From assembly GCA_003455235.1 (NCBI GenBank), contig DMRT01000143.1, forward strand, positions 1 through 24,042: a stretch of 24,042 bases of DNA. The letters run 5' to 3'. Both the position numbers and the translations under genes were made by a program. Shown here in pieces: positions 1 through 8,157 of this stretch. Within the stretch, counting starts at the first letter, position 1. Every line of letters starts with the position of its first letter. The notes beneath the pieces were generated by a model that worked only from the letters and a program-made list of their open reading frames with translations, was not told where the DNA came from and ran no database searches. This stretch comes from Chitinophagaceae bacterium (GTDB lineage: Bacteria; Bacteroidota; Bacteroidia; Chitinophagales; Chitinophagaceae).

Positions 1-1116
1 ACGCAGGCCGTTGGTGCTGGTGATATTCTGGTATACAGCCGGAATCAGCTGCACATCAATAGAATTGCTGATCTGGACTGATGAAGACGGAATATTTGCA
101 TGTGTTGAATAGGCATATACCTGGAACCGGGCAGAAGGATAGCGGGCGCTGAGCTGACTGGCGGTGTAATTGGCCAGGGTAAACTGCTGGTCGCTTTCGG
201 TTGAATAGCCATTGTTCTGGCAACCGGTATTATCCTGTGTATTTCCCCACCGGGCGCCATCCGGCACTTCAATACCAATATACTGGTTGGCATAATTAAA
301 ATTCCGGGATTGATTTATATACACGCTTTGATTGTTCAGAATTACATTGCGGTATTGCGTGTATTTCTGTTCAATGGCTGCCGACCACAGGTTCATGGCT
401 GCCGGGTTGTTTACATCCGGAACCGACTGATTGTTGGCCGTTCTTGAATTATTATAGCAGGCCACGTAGCAGGGATTGCTCTGCAGCGAGGAAATATAAC
501 TGCTCGTCATGATATCCCCCCGGTGCCCTGCAAAACGATAGGTTCCCAGCATTCCGTTCCTTCGTTGATACAAGGCCAGGTTATGACCATTTTCTCCCAG
601 GTAGGTATCCCATCCGTAGGCTGCATTATTGTCCATTGCCCAGCGGTTAGATCCGCCGCTTACAAACCAGGTCCTGTACCTGAAACTGTTTGTATAAATA
701 CTGTCTGTTTTCCTGAAAGGAGAACTCAGTTCTGGAACCAGTTCCCAGATGGAGCCGGGCTGGTAAAAACGAAATCCGAGACCCTGCAGGTATTGGTAAA
801 TACCAAAACATAATCCATTATCCTGCGGGGCGGAAAATTTTATATACCCCGAACCATCGCTCTGAACCCGGCATGCCTGGTTATCGGCAATGGTTGAATC
901 GTAAATGAAGATGATTCCGGAAGCGGGAAGGCTGCTATATGACTGTGTGCTGAACTGGCTGTTCTTTATTGCTTTCTGCAAAAGCATAGCTGCATCCTCC
1001 GCAGTTGACTTAAGCAACTGGGACGACCCCTGTGGATAGAAGACGGTTTGAGCCTCAGTATAAAACATACATAAGACCAATACCGCTGTGGTAAGGCAGC
1101 AGCGAATGAACGCCAT
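1..1116 (-). CDS. Secreted carbohydrate-active-enzyme-like protein (partial, C-terminus off the window)
   Basis: An uninterrupted frame of 372 codons runs from an ATG at 1116 to the left edge, so the C-terminus is missing. Residues 1-22 form a signal peptide with a likely cut after TEA. Next comes a region of about 100 residues containing a GLGFRFYQPGSIWELVPEL stretch. It resembles the small N-terminal domain found before the catalytic barrel in GH67/GH20-like and DUF4838 proteins, where 'G-R-W/F-Y-x-P-G...E-x-V-P' is typical. The following YRTWFVSGGSNRW segment also fits that layout. The middle is rich in N, Q, S, Y and aromatics, as in exported Bacteroidota enzymes. I infer a polysaccharide-acting or sugar-binding exported protein; the family assignment is tentative and no catalytic residue can be named. 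A type IX sorting domain could lie in the missing part. Confidence 0.7.
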   Translation of the reverse strand, partial: MAFIRCCLTTAVLVLCMFYTEAQTVFYPQGSSQLLKSTAEDAAMLLQKAIKNSQFSTQSYSSLPASGIIFIYDSTIADNQACRVQSDGSGYIKFSAPQDNGLCFGIYQYLQGLGFRFYQPGSIWELVPELSSPFRKTDSIYTNSFRYRTWFVSGGSNRWAMDNNAAYGWDTYLGENGHNLALYQRRNGMLGTYRFAGHRGDIMTSSYISSLQSNPCYVACYNNSRTANNQSVPDVNNPAAMNLWSAAIEQKYTQYRNVILNNQSVYINQSRNFNYANQYIGIEVPDGARWGNTQDNTGCQNNGYSTESDQQFTLANYTASQLSARYPSARFQVYAYSTHANIPSSSVQISNSIDVQLIPAVYQNITSTNGLR

Positions 1117-1292
1117 AGTTTAATGTTTGTGCGGATTGAAACTATGGTTCCATCACAGAAATACACGGATTTACACTTTGTTCTTCTTTGGTCGGGAAAA
1201 TATCAGATAATGGGGATTGTGGATTATCTGCGTTACTTGAGGGACTGTAAATATAGGCCAATTTGTTAGAAAACAAAACCTATTGCCCGGAA

Positions 1293-2135
1293 TTATTTTG
1301 CACTGGGGCATTTATAGCTGCTGATATTAAGGGAAAGCCCTATTTCAGCGATAATATACTGGTCTCTTTGTTTGCTCCAGCCCCGCTGGCGGCCTTCCAC
1401 ACCTATAATGTTATCAGGATCAAGCTCGTAGGAGCGATCCTGTAATAAGCCTGCTGTGGAAAGAGGGGCAAAGCGGCTGGCACCAATATACGTGGTACTT
1501 ACGTCGTCTAAGTAATCAGTCGTTGTAAACCGGTGAGCAATCTCAAAAGAGAGGTTCATCCGGTCGCTAATATTATATTTAATACCTACTCCCAGGGGTA
1601 TGCAAACAGCCAGTGTGCTGTAGGGCTTTCTGCCATTGTACCCGATCTGTTGACCTTCTGTACCCAATGGCCGTAAAAATTCCTTCTTGCCATTCAGGTA
1701 CGCATAGGGATCATAGGTAAATGCGCCAACACCCAATGTGATATAGGGGGTGAATGCATAATCCGGATCGCCTGGAATAAATTTAAAAAAGTTGAAATCA
1801 CCCTGTAATGCCAGTTCCCAGATGTTGGAATTAAAGCTCAGGTTTCGGGTTTTCTGGTATTCATTCTTGCTGTAGGTGTCGCTGTACCCCAACTGGGCAA
1901 AATGAGCGCTGAGGCGGAGTCCTACATAATTACCAAATTGTTTACGGAAGAAGGCGCCTACGGCAGGCTTTGGCCGGTTAATGGCCGCACGGGTATTCAG
2001 GTCTCCAAAATAATGGGCGGCTCCCACGGTGATCCCGAACTCTCCTTTTTGTACATATTCATTGTGCTGTAACTGGGCCTGGGCACCAACTGCAGTCATC
2101 ACCAGTAATAAGAGTACGCCGATTTTCATCTTCAT
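1293..2135 (-). CDS. DUF6089-like outer-membrane beta-barrel protein
   Basis: This 280-aa protein starts MKMKIGVLLLLVM and has a signal peptide ending near AQAQ at about residue 21. The mature part begins with 'GEFGITVGAAHYFGDLNTRA', the signature opening of the Bacteroidota DUF6089 family. It then alternates short amphipathic strands typical of an 8-12-strand outer-membrane barrel. A second ATG two codons downstream (2129) is an equally good start. It lies 77 bp downstream of gldH on the same strand and may share its transcript. The molecular role of the family is not established; location in the outer membrane is inferred from the signal peptide and strand pattern. Confidence 0.8.
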   Translation of the reverse strand: MKMKIGVLLLLVMTAVGAQAQLQHNEYVQKGEFGITVGAAHYFGDLNTRAAINRPKPAVGAFFRKQFGNYVGLRLSAHFAQLGYSDTYSKNEYQKTRNLSFNSNIWELALQGDFNFFKFIPGDPDYAFTPYITLGVGAFTYDPYAYLNGKKEFLRPLGTEGQQIGYNGRKPYSTLAVCIPLGVGIKYNISDRMNLSFEIAHRFTTTDYLDDVSTTYIGASRFAPLSTAGLLQDRSYELDPDNIIGVEGRQRGWSKQRDQYIIAEIGLSLNISSYKCPSAK

Positions 2136-2212
2136 ACATGCAAAATAAAGAATTGTTTTGAAAAAAACGGACAGGGGGTGATTTTTGGATAAAGGCTTTG
2201 TTAATGTTCCGG

Positions 2213-2710
2213 TTATCTCTTTTCAATCCGCAGCCCGGCGCTCATGATGTGCGGCAGGGGGTCGTCTCGCATGATCTGTGAGATGCTGAAATAATATTTT
2301 CCGGCCTGCCTGAATCGTTTGGGTTCTCCATTAAGCAGTTTGCGCAGTTCCCAGATATCGTTCATGCCGGAGCCTTCCCATCCCCGGGCATCGTCACCAA
2401 GTTTTATATCCACCCGTTGACTGAATAGGGTATCTCCGGGAGCCTGCAGCCCGATGCGGAGCCAGATATTATTGTATTTATACGCATCGGTATGCCGGAG
2501 CACCAGGTAAATACTGTAGGCAGAACTGGTATCGGTAATAATGAAATGCCCCGTGACGGGAAAATCGCTGCGCCATTCGTATTTGGGAATCACGGCGCTT
2601 TTTTCAAACAGGTCGTTTTGCCGGCATGAGAAAAGAAAAAGCAGGCAACCCACAACGGGCAACAAAAACCAACGTTGTACCATATTATTATAAGCCGGGG
2701 ATTTACTCAT
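2213..2710 (-). CDS. gldH: Gliding-motility lipoprotein GldH
   Basis: This is a 165-aa lipoprotein with lipobox LFSC (Cys29 counted from the first Met) followed by the NDLFEK stretch characteristic of GldH. The C-terminal half (W-E-G-S-G-M-N-D-I-W-E-L-R) also fits the family. GldH is a periplasm-facing lipoprotein needed for gliding and associated with the type IX secretion apparatus in gliding Bacteroidota; presence of the gene alone does not prove motility. The start is ambiguous: Met10 (codon at 2683) gives a compact 20-residue lipoprotein signal and may be the true start. It lies 18 bp after yicC in the same direction, so co-transcription is likely. Confidence 0.88.
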   Translation of the reverse strand: MSKSPAYNNMVQRWFLLPVVGCLLFLFSCRQNDLFEKSAVIPKYEWRSDFPVTGHFIITDTSSAYSIYLVLRHTDAYKYNNIWLRIGLQAPGDTLFSQRVDIKLGDDARGWEGSGMNDIWELRKLLNGEPKRFRQAGKYYFSISQIMRDDPLPHIMSAGLRIEKR

Positions 2711-2728
2711 GGCTGATTTGCTTATTGC

Positions 2729-3604
2729 TTACAATACATTTAATACCTGTTCTTTGGCCTTTTCCAGTTCATCCTTCATCTTCACCACGCATTTCTGAAT
2801 GTCGGCATCATAGGCCTTGCTGCCCGTGGTGTTGATCTCCCGTCCGATTTCCTGGAGAATGAAAGAGAGTTTTTTTCCCTTTCCTTCATCGGGTTCCTGC
2901 AGGATGGACCGGAAATATTCACAATGCTGCCGCAGGCGTATCTGTTCTTCGTGGATATCGATCTTCTCCATGTAATAAATGAGTTCCTGCTCCATCCGGT
3001 TATTATCGATGTTCTCTTTGCCTACGTTTTTCTCCAGCAACATATTGATCTCATCCCTGATCCTTTTTTTCCGGTTGGGTTCCAGTTTTAAAATGGCTTC
3101 TTCCTGTTCGTTAATGTTGGTGATGCGTTTAATCAGGTCTTTTTCCAGTACAGCGCCTTCTTCGGTACGGTGAAGGTTCAGGTCACTGAGGGCGGCCTGC
3201 AGTACTTTATGAAATTCCGAGAAATCAGTTTCGCTCAGCACGTCATTGGTGGGTGTAACCACTTCGGGCAGCCGGAGCAGGGCGCTTAATACCGAGTTGG
3301 TATCAATTTTTAATTCGGCGGCCAGGCTTTCGATCTGGCTGTAATAGGCCTTGATAAGGTCGGTGTTTATATTTACCGGTTTGGAAGTGCCGTTTTGTTT
3401 GATGGTGATGGTGCAGTCGATGGTTCCCCGTATCAGGCTTTCCTGCAATGCATTCCTGATCTCAAATTCATAGGGCCGTAGCAATGGTGGTAATTTCAGC
3501 TGCAGTTCAAACTGTTTCCCGTTGAGCGCTTTGATCTCCACCAGGAAGGTTTTATCATTCACGGTCTGTTCTGCTCTTCCAAAACCCGTCATTGATTTAA
3601 GCAT
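2729..3604 (-). CDS. yicC: YicC/YloC-family endoribonuclease
   Basis: The 291-aa protein opens with the family signature MLKSMTGFGRAE and closes with the conserved DUF1732 block LSFILQEIGREINTTGSKA followed by VVKMKDELEKAKEQVLNVL. The length matches the family (about 290 aa). Members act on RNA in the cytoplasm as endoribonucleases involved in small-RNA and mRNA turnover, as shown in E. coli. A central charged helical stretch (about residues 150-215) agrees with the known hexamer-forming helices. It is followed by gldH. In many Bacteroidota yicC is next to gmk, but no gmk is seen here. Confidence 0.92.
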   Translation of the reverse strand: MLKSMTGFGRAEQTVNDKTFLVEIKALNGKQFELQLKLPPLLRPYEFEIRNALQESLIRGTIDCTITIKQNGTSKPVNINTDLIKAYYSQIESLAAELKIDTNSVLSALLRLPEVVTPTNDVLSETDFSEFHKVLQAALSDLNLHRTEEGAVLEKDLIKRITNINEQEEAILKLEPNRKKRIRDEINMLLEKNVGKENIDNNRMEQELIYYMEKIDIHEEQIRLRQHCEYFRSILQEPDEGKGKKLSFILQEIGREINTTGSKAYDADIQKCVVKMKDELEKAKEQVLNVL

Positions 3605-3638
3605 GTGTTTTTATTTTGCTGCAAGTTACAGGATAAAG

Positions 3639-4094
3639 TCATCCGTTGGTTGGTGGATATTCATCAAACGGTTTCATACCCATGATGCGTTCCGGTTTAT
3701 CCAGCGGGGCAAAACCAAACTGTGCATACAGCCCATGTGCATCCATGGTGGCCAGCAGCCAGCGGCGCAATCCCTGAAGGGCAGGATTGTTCATAATGGT
3801 TTCCATCAGCCATTTGCTTAATCCCTTTCCCCGGTACTCCTGTACTATAAATACATCGGCCAGGTAAGCAAAGGTTGCGTGGTCGGTAATCACCCGTGCA
3901 AAACCCACCTGCCTTCCCTGGTGGTAAACTCCAAAACAAAAAGATCCTTCGATGCTTTTTTCAACAACGGCCACCGGAATATTTTTAGCCCAGTAACTTT
4001 CATGGCAGAGGTACCGGTGGATCATAGCCACCTGCAGTTTTGTTTTATCAGTACTGATGATAAAATCATCATTGATGGTTTCAAAATTTTTCAT
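3639..4094 (-). CDS. GNAT-family N-acetyltransferase
   Basis: This is a 151-aa single-domain GNAT. Motif A is clear: 'VFIVQEYRGKGLSKWLME' carries the R-G-K-G-L acetyl-CoA pyrophosphate loop after a beta-strand (YLADVF). A C-terminal YAQFGFAPL segment is the usual alpha4-beta6 'Y-x-x-x-G-F' element. The N-terminus (FIISTDKTKLQ...IHRYLCHESYWAKNIP) resembles the small stand-alone GNATs found widely in bacteria. The substrate cannot be read from sequence. It lies 34 bp before yicC on the same strand, so it may be the first gene of a GNAT-yicC-gldH-DUF6089 transcript. Confidence 0.85.
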   Translation of the reverse strand: MKNFETINDDFIISTDKTKLQVAMIHRYLCHESYWAKNIPVAVVEKSIEGSFCFGVYHQGRQVGFARVITDHATFAYLADVFIVQEYRGKGLSKWLMETIMNNPALQGLRRWLLATMDAHGLYAQFGFAPLDKPERIMGMKPFDEYPPTNG

Positions 4095-4120
4095 GCCTGG
4101 TCAATTGAATGAAAAGAAAC

Positions 4121-4165
4121 GGGTTGATAAAAATAATAAAGCCCGGCGTTTGACTGCCAGGCTTT
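4121..4165 (-). terminator. Leftward rho-independent terminator without an obvious parent gene
   Basis: Arms 4138-4147 and 4156-4165 pair over 10 bp on the minus strand with a single G-U wobble and an 8-nt loop. The same stem on the plus strand has a C-A mismatch. Minus-strand bases to the left (4137 down to about 4121) are U-rich. The geometry therefore favours leftward termination, insulating the GNAT gene from upstream minus-strand transcription. Confidence 0.5.
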
Positions 4166-4206
4166 GCTATATAGATGGGTTAGTAAGTACCGGGAACCAA
4201 ATTCCC
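4125..4206 (-). ncRNA. Candidate small RNA of about 80 nt ending in a terminator (tentative)
   Basis: On the minus strand a TAATATTG box (plus positions 4211-4218, one mismatch to TAnnTTTG) precedes a GGGAA/TTCCC hairpin (arms 4192-4196 and 4202-4206). About 26 unpaired bases follow, then a 10-bp terminator stem (4138-4165) with a U-rich tail. No protein gene upstream on this strand could be using the terminator. Together this looks like a short independent transcript. The promoter is weak (no clear -33 box), and nothing recognisable as a known RNA family is seen. Confidence 0.3.
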
Positions 4207-4605
4207 TACACAATATTAAAGAGAAATTTTTCTAACAGAAAAAAAAATCCAAAATATTTTATTAACATTTTTTTTTGGCCTGTGGATAAGGAAGCGTTTT
4301 CAACACATGTATCCTGCACGAAAACTTTTCGCAGCATCACAACAATGAGCACTAATCTGTTTGACCAGCAATTTTAGTGAATGTCTGAAACCATTGATTT
4401 AACAAGTATTTCAAGCGATGTGATTTTCCTGTGCATGGCATTATGTTTCCGGTTCAGTGAAAAAAAAATCATTCAGGCCTAAGAACGGAATGATGATCAG
4501 CCCCTTTTTTTCAGTGGCAAAAATTGCAAAAAATATTTTTTTAAAAATCCCGTTCTGCCTCCCTTTTTAAGGTTTTACCGGTTCAGCAACTAACATCAAA
4601 GAATG

Positions 4606-4613
4606 TACCTTTG
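4606..4613 (+). promoter_or_regulatory. Bacteroidota -7 box of the LpxD-like gene
   Basis: TACCTTTG matches the TAnnTTTG consensus exactly and sits 15 bp before the ATG at 4629. It covers the upstream TTG at 4611, so that TTG is unlikely to be the translation start. A TTCA at 4582-4585, 20 bp upstream, is the best but weak -33 candidate. Confidence 0.5.
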
Positions 4614-4628
4614 GAAAAATTACCGTGT

Positions 4629-5573
4629 ATGCAATTCCCTTCTCCTGTTTCACTGCCCTGGATCGCAGAATTGATCCAGGCAAAATTAGTAGGCAATGTG
4701 AATGCCCAGGCCACCGGCATCAACGAGATCCACAAGGTGGAAAAAGGTGATCTCGTTTTTGTGGATCATCCGAAATATTATACCAAGTGCCTGAACAGTG
4801 CTGCCAGTTTCATCATCATCAATAAAGAAACAGAAGTGCCGGAAGGGAAGGCCCTGCTGGTGGTTGACAACCCGTTTGAAGCCTATTGCAAAATCGTAAA
4901 TCATTTCCGCCCGTTTGAACCGGCTGCAAAAATGATCAGCGACAGCGCAGTAATCGGTGAAGGTTCGTTCGTGTATCCCGGCGTATTCATCGGTAACCAC
5001 GTGCGCATCGGCAGCAACTGCATCATTCATCCCAATGTAAGTATCCTCGATCACTGCATCATCGGCAACAACGTCATCATACAGGCGGGCACCGTTATCG
5101 GCAGCGACGCCTTTTACTATAACACCAAAAAAGACCGGGAGGTTTGGTATAAAAAAATGCCTAGCTGCGGCCGGGTAATCATTGAAGACGATGTGGAAAT
5201 TGGTGCCGGCTGCACCATCGACCGCGGGGTAAGCCACGACAGCATCATCGGCAAGGGAACCAAGATGGACAACATGATCCATATTGGTCATGATACCGTC
5301 ACCGGCAAGAACTGCCTCATTGCCGCACAGGTTGGTATTGCCGGCGTGGTGACGCTCGAAGACGGGGTGACGCTTTGGGGACAGGTGGGCGTGAGCAAAA
5401 CATTGACCATTGGCGCCAATGCCACCATCTATGCACAAAGCGGCGTGGGAAAAGATACCGAAGGCGGCAAGGTATACTTCGGCAGCCCCATTGAAGATGC
5501 CAAAGAAAAAATGAAGGAACTGGTTTGGGTAAAACGAATTCCCGAACTATGGGAAAAAGTAATGGGCAAATAA
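4629..5573 (+). CDS. lpxD: LpxD-like UDP-3-O-acylglucosamine N-acyltransferase
   Basis: The 314-aa protein has an N-terminal LpxD-type domain (about residues 10-100) and then hexapeptide repeats of a left-handed beta-helix ('IGEGSFVYPGVFIGNHVRIGSNCIIHP...'). The conserved block TIDRG...NMIHIGHDTVTG...IAAQVGIAG carries the expected catalytic histidine (His221 in GHD). LpxD transfers a 3-hydroxyacyl chain to the 2-amino group of UDP-3-O-acyl-glucosamine in lipid A synthesis. At 314 aa it is shorter than the usual Bacteroidota LpxD (about 345 aa), and no lpxA, lpxB or lpxC is nearby. It may be a second LpxD-like paralogue acting on another acyl or sugar substrate. ATG 4629 is chosen because the upstream TTG lies in the promoter. 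Confidence 0.82.
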   Translation: MQFPSPVSLPWIAELIQAKLVGNVNAQATGINEIHKVEKGDLVFVDHPKYYTKCLNSAASFIIINKETEVPEGKALLVVDNPFEAYCKIVNHFRPFEPAAKMISDSAVIGEGSFVYPGVFIGNHVRIGSNCIIHPNVSILDHCIIGNNVIIQAGTVIGSDAFYYNTKKDREVWYKKMPSCGRVIIEDDVEIGAGCTIDRGVSHDSIIGKGTKMDNMIHIGHDTVTGKNCLIAAQVGIAGVVTLEDGVTLWGQVGVSKTLTIGANATIYAQSGVGKDTEGGKVYFGSPIEDAKEKMKELVWVKRIPELWEKVMGK

Positions 5574-5575
5574 CC

Positions 5576-7093
5576 TTACTTCACCGTTCTTGTTTCAATC
5601 GCCATTACGTTCACCCCGTTGGCCTGCTGGATACGGGTGTATGACAGGCTGCCCGCTGTAAGAATAATGTTCTCCAGGTTCACCACCAGCGGCGTGGGAT
5701 ATTGCATGATCATTTTAATCTTTGTTCTTTCTGCATTGCTGTAATTCCATGTGAATCTGAATTCCTGCCCGTTGAAGGACCATCTGCCCGTGTTATCCCC
5801 GTTGAACTTATAAAAATCATTATCGAGGTTGATCGTATTTTCTGCCCCGCCTCTTTTATAATAAGAAACAGTATTGCCTTCCATGATGCGGCTTTCATCC
5901 GCCTTCCATACCTGCATTGTTAATGGATCGGCCGGCCTGGCGGTTACACCGGCGCCCGGTATGGTGGCGGGTGAGGTAGACGCTTCCTCTTTCGGCGCCG
6001 CCGCATCCATATAATTATAGGGCAGCATATCGGCCACTTTTTCCCAGGCCCAGTAGCCTGTAATGATAATATCATCCTGTTCGTAGTAATAACCGTTCTG
6101 TTCTATCTCCAGCGATTCATTCGGTTGGAAAGACAGCACCGAAAGCTGGAATTTGGAAGAACCGCCTGGATTGGCATCGAGATATGGTTGCGGAGGCGTT
6201 TCATTTTTATATAGAACCGCCACTTCTTTCTGGTTAGGCAATATTTCCACCACCCGGGCTGTATCATCCATTTTATAATTCATGGCACCGTAAAAATTGC
6301 GGAGCGGAATGGCCTTTTCTTTGTCGTTTTCCTTCAGCAGGAACTGGATCTCAAATCCTTCTTCGGCTAGTTTTTTCCGGTACATGCTGCGCATGAAGTG
6401 CAGGATAGAGCCGTTGTACGCCAGTGTGCGGCCTGCTTTCCATTTCTCCCGCTGTGCATCATTGGCAGGTTCCATTTCCCTGAATAAGGGATAACCGGTA
6501 TACACACTTACCTCCTTGTTATAATCGTGGGTGAACGAGTCGAGCGTATACCGGATGGAATAACCCAATGCATTGTTGTCGATCTCCACCGGGGCATCGG
6601 CGGTAATCTTCAACAGGTTCTTGCGTTTGTAAAAAAAGAAATGGATGGCTTCTTTGTTTTTGATGCTGCACTCCTGGCTGTTGGCGGTTTTACCGATAAA
6701 ATGATCGAGGAAAAAGCTGCCGTATTTTTCCCAGCCGTCCTTTACTTCGAAACTGGCTTTCACCACCACGTCCTGCAATTCCTTTTCTTTCTGTTTCAGT
6801 TCAACAATGATGGAATTATTTCCTTCGTCGCCCGAGGTGATCCGTTTTGTTTCTGTCTGGTACCCGGTAAACGTAATCACCAGGTTGTACCCGCCGTTGG
6901 GTAAATACAGGGTAAAGTTTCCTTCATTATCGGTGGCAGTTCCCAGGGTGGTGTTTTCGGCAAACACCGAAGCGGCCTGGAGCGGTTGTTTACTCACTGC
7001 ATCCAGGATCCTTCCTTTGACAATGAATGTTGATTGGGAGAATGCCATAGCCGGCGCAATAAATGCCAGCAGGCTGAACAGGATCTTTTTCAT
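5576..7093 (-). CDS. Exported protein with N-terminal carboxypeptidase-regulatory-like domain
   Basis: A 505-aa protein starting at MKKILFSLLAFIAPAMAFSQ, a clear signal peptide; an in-frame ATG 24 bp upstream lacks that logic. Residues about 21-105 are a CarboxypepD_reg-like beta-sandwich: 'VKGRILDAVSKQPLQAASV', 'TATDNEGNFTLYLPNGGYNLVITFTGYQTE'. In Bacteroidota this domain precedes many surface proteins and TonB-dependent receptors. Here no plug or barrel follows. Residues about 115-370 contain 'YRKKLAEEGFEIQFLLKE' and alternating strands, as in other exported Bacteroidota proteins of unknown role. The C-terminal part is beta-rich, and I recognise no enzyme motif. It ends only 2 bp from the convergent lpxD-like stop, with no visible terminator between them. 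Confidence 0.8.
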   Translation of the reverse strand: MKKILFSLLAFIAPAMAFSQSTFIVKGRILDAVSKQPLQAASVFAENTTLGTATDNEGNFTLYLPNGGYNLVITFTGYQTETKRITSGDEGNNSIIVELKQKEKELQDVVVKASFEVKDGWEKYGSFFLDHFIGKTANSQECSIKNKEAIHFFFYKRKNLLKITADAPVEIDNNALGYSIRYTLDSFTHDYNKEVSVYTGYPLFREMEPANDAQREKWKAGRTLAYNGSILHFMRSMYRKKLAEEGFEIQFLLKENDKEKAIPLRNFYGAMNYKMDDTARVVEILPNQKEVAVLYKNETPPQPYLDANPGGSSKFQLSVLSFQPNESLEIEQNGYYYEQDDIIITGYWAWEKVADMLPYNYMDAAAPKEEASTSPATIPGAGVTARPADPLTMQVWKADESRIMEGNTVSYYKRGGAENTINLDNDFYKFNGDNTGRWSFNGQEFRFTWNYSNAERTKIKMIMQYPTPLVVNLENIILTAGSLSYTRIQQANGVNVMAIETRTVK

Positions 7094-7135
7094 TTGATAT
7101 TTAACTGGATTAAACAATTGAACCGCTAATGTACA

Positions 7136-8113
7136 TCAACGGCTGTTAAGTTTTTGTTGAAATGCGGCGCAGGTGAATGCAATGCTTTCTTCCAGCGGGC
7201 GGTAGGTAAACTGCGGAAGAAATTTTTTCAGCTTGCTGTTGTCAAAATTTGCTTTGGTAAGTGCCGTGGCGGCCGTTTCTTTTGTCACCAGTGGGTTCTT
7301 CCCGCTAACCCGGCTTTTAACAGCCTCCCACCTCCACACGATCTTCGCCAGGGAGGAAGTTACTTTTTTATACGGCGGCCGTTTTCCAAAACCTTTTGCA
7401 ATCATATTGAACACGTCCCGGTATCCCCGGTTTTCGGCACTCAGGATGAAGCGTTCGGCGCTGATATCACTTTCCATCAGATCGATCATTGCTTTTACCA
7501 CATCCCGTACATCTACAAAACCGGTACTGCCATCCGAATACCAGGGAAACTCATTGTATACATTTTTAAAAATGGCCGATGACCCGCTGTTCCAGTCGCC
7601 AGGACCAACAATGATGGTTGGATTCACCATTACCGCATCCAACCCTTCGCCAATCCCCCGCCATACTTCCATTTCGGCCAGGAACTTGCTTTGCCCATAC
7701 GCACTGTTGCTGGTTTCTTCGGTCCAGTTCATGGTTTCATTGATGAGCTGTCCTTCCCGGATCCTTCCCAATGCCGCCACCGAACTTACATATACCATCT
7801 TGCGGATCCCGGCATCCAGCGATGCATTTACCACATTGGCGGTGCCTTCAATATTTACTTTGAATAATTTTTCCCGCTCTTTGGGATTAAACGTAACGAT
7901 GGCGGCGCAGTGGTACACCTCTTCCACTCCTTTCATGGCCTCTTCCAGTCCAACCACGTCGAGTATATTGCATTTTACCTGCGTTAAACTGCCCGAATCA
8001 AAATCGGGCAGGGTGGTATGGTTGTACAGGGCAATTACTTTCTTACCCTTTGCAAGTAACTGCCTGATCAGTTCCGATCCGACCAGCCCCGCCCCACCCG
8101 TTACCAAAACCAT
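7136..8113 (-). CDS. NAD(P)-dependent extended SDR (epimerase / dihydroflavonol-reductase-like)
   Basis: The 325-aa protein has the N-terminal nucleotide-binding glycine motif GGAGLVGS (residues 6-13), a Ser-Ser pair at 110-111 (VYVSSVAAL) and the catalytic Tyr-x-x-x-Lys as Y139-G-Q-S-K143. It has the length and C-terminal substrate region of extended SDRs, closest in style to dihydroflavonol-4-reductase or 3-beta-HSD-like members. The substrate cannot be named. It follows the NRAMP-like gene after 44 bp, but an exact TAnnTTTG box in that gap suggests it is transcribed on its own. Confidence 0.87.
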   Translation of the reverse strand: MVLVTGGAGLVGSELIRQLLAKGKKVIALYNHTTLPDFDSGSLTQVKCNILDVVGLEEAMKGVEEVYHCAAIVTFNPKEREKLFKVNIEGTANVVNASLDAGIRKMVYVSSVAALGRIREGQLINETMNWTEETSNSAYGQSKFLAEMEVWRGIGEGLDAVMVNPTIIVGPGDWNSGSSAIFKNVYNEFPWYSDGSTGFVDVRDVVKAMIDLMESDISAERFILSAENRGYRDVFNMIAKGFGKRPPYKKVTSSLAKIVWRWEAVKSRVSGKNPLVTKETAATALTKANFDNSKLKKFLPQFTYRPLEESIAFTCAAFQQKLNSR

Positions 8114-8128
8114 AAACAGAAGTTTTTA

Positions 8129-8136
8129 CAAATATA
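8129..8136 (-). promoter_or_regulatory. -7 box (TATATTTG) upstream of the SDR gene
   Basis: The minus-strand sequence TATATTTG matches the TAnnTTTG consensus exactly, 15 bp before the SDR ATG and inside the 44-bp gap after the NRAMP-like gene. No good TTTG is seen 19-21 bp upstream, so strength is uncertain. Confidence 0.45.
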
Positions 8137-8157
8137 GACTAATGAAAGGCGGAAATT

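Larger units (their letters stand above)
4095..4628. other. AT-rich intergenic region of 534 bp
   Basis: No credible protein gene is seen on either strand; the longest frames are short and lysine/phenylalanine-rich from A/T runs. It holds the leftward terminator and possible small RNA at its left end. It also has a perfect TTATCCACA DnaA box on the minus strand (4281-4289) beside A/T tracts (4216-4275), a near-match TTTTCAACA at 4297-4305, a second very AT-rich patch (4505-4570), and the lpxD promoter at the right end. Confidence 0.6.

Noticed and set aside
4057..4377. A 106-codon plus-strand frame in the AT-rich spacer
   Set aside because: It is Lys/Phe/Asn-rich from A/T runs, overlaps the GNAT gene antisense and crosses the terminator stem. 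There is no promoter or similarity.
4340..4430. A 29-codon ATG frame on the minus strand in the spacer
   Set aside because: No initiation signal, no domain, and composition expected by chance, unlike the patterned Cys-Cys peptide in the ars operon.
4611..4628. TTG at 4611 as the start of the LpxD-like gene
   Set aside because: The TTG lies within an exact -7 promoter box (TACCTTTG), so it should be upstream of or at the transcript start. The ATG at 4629 fits the family.
4686..5438. A 250-codon minus-strand open frame
   Set aside because: It mirrors the hexapeptide repeats of the LpxD-like gene, giving a His/Asp/Ala-rich periodic peptide. It has no family features.
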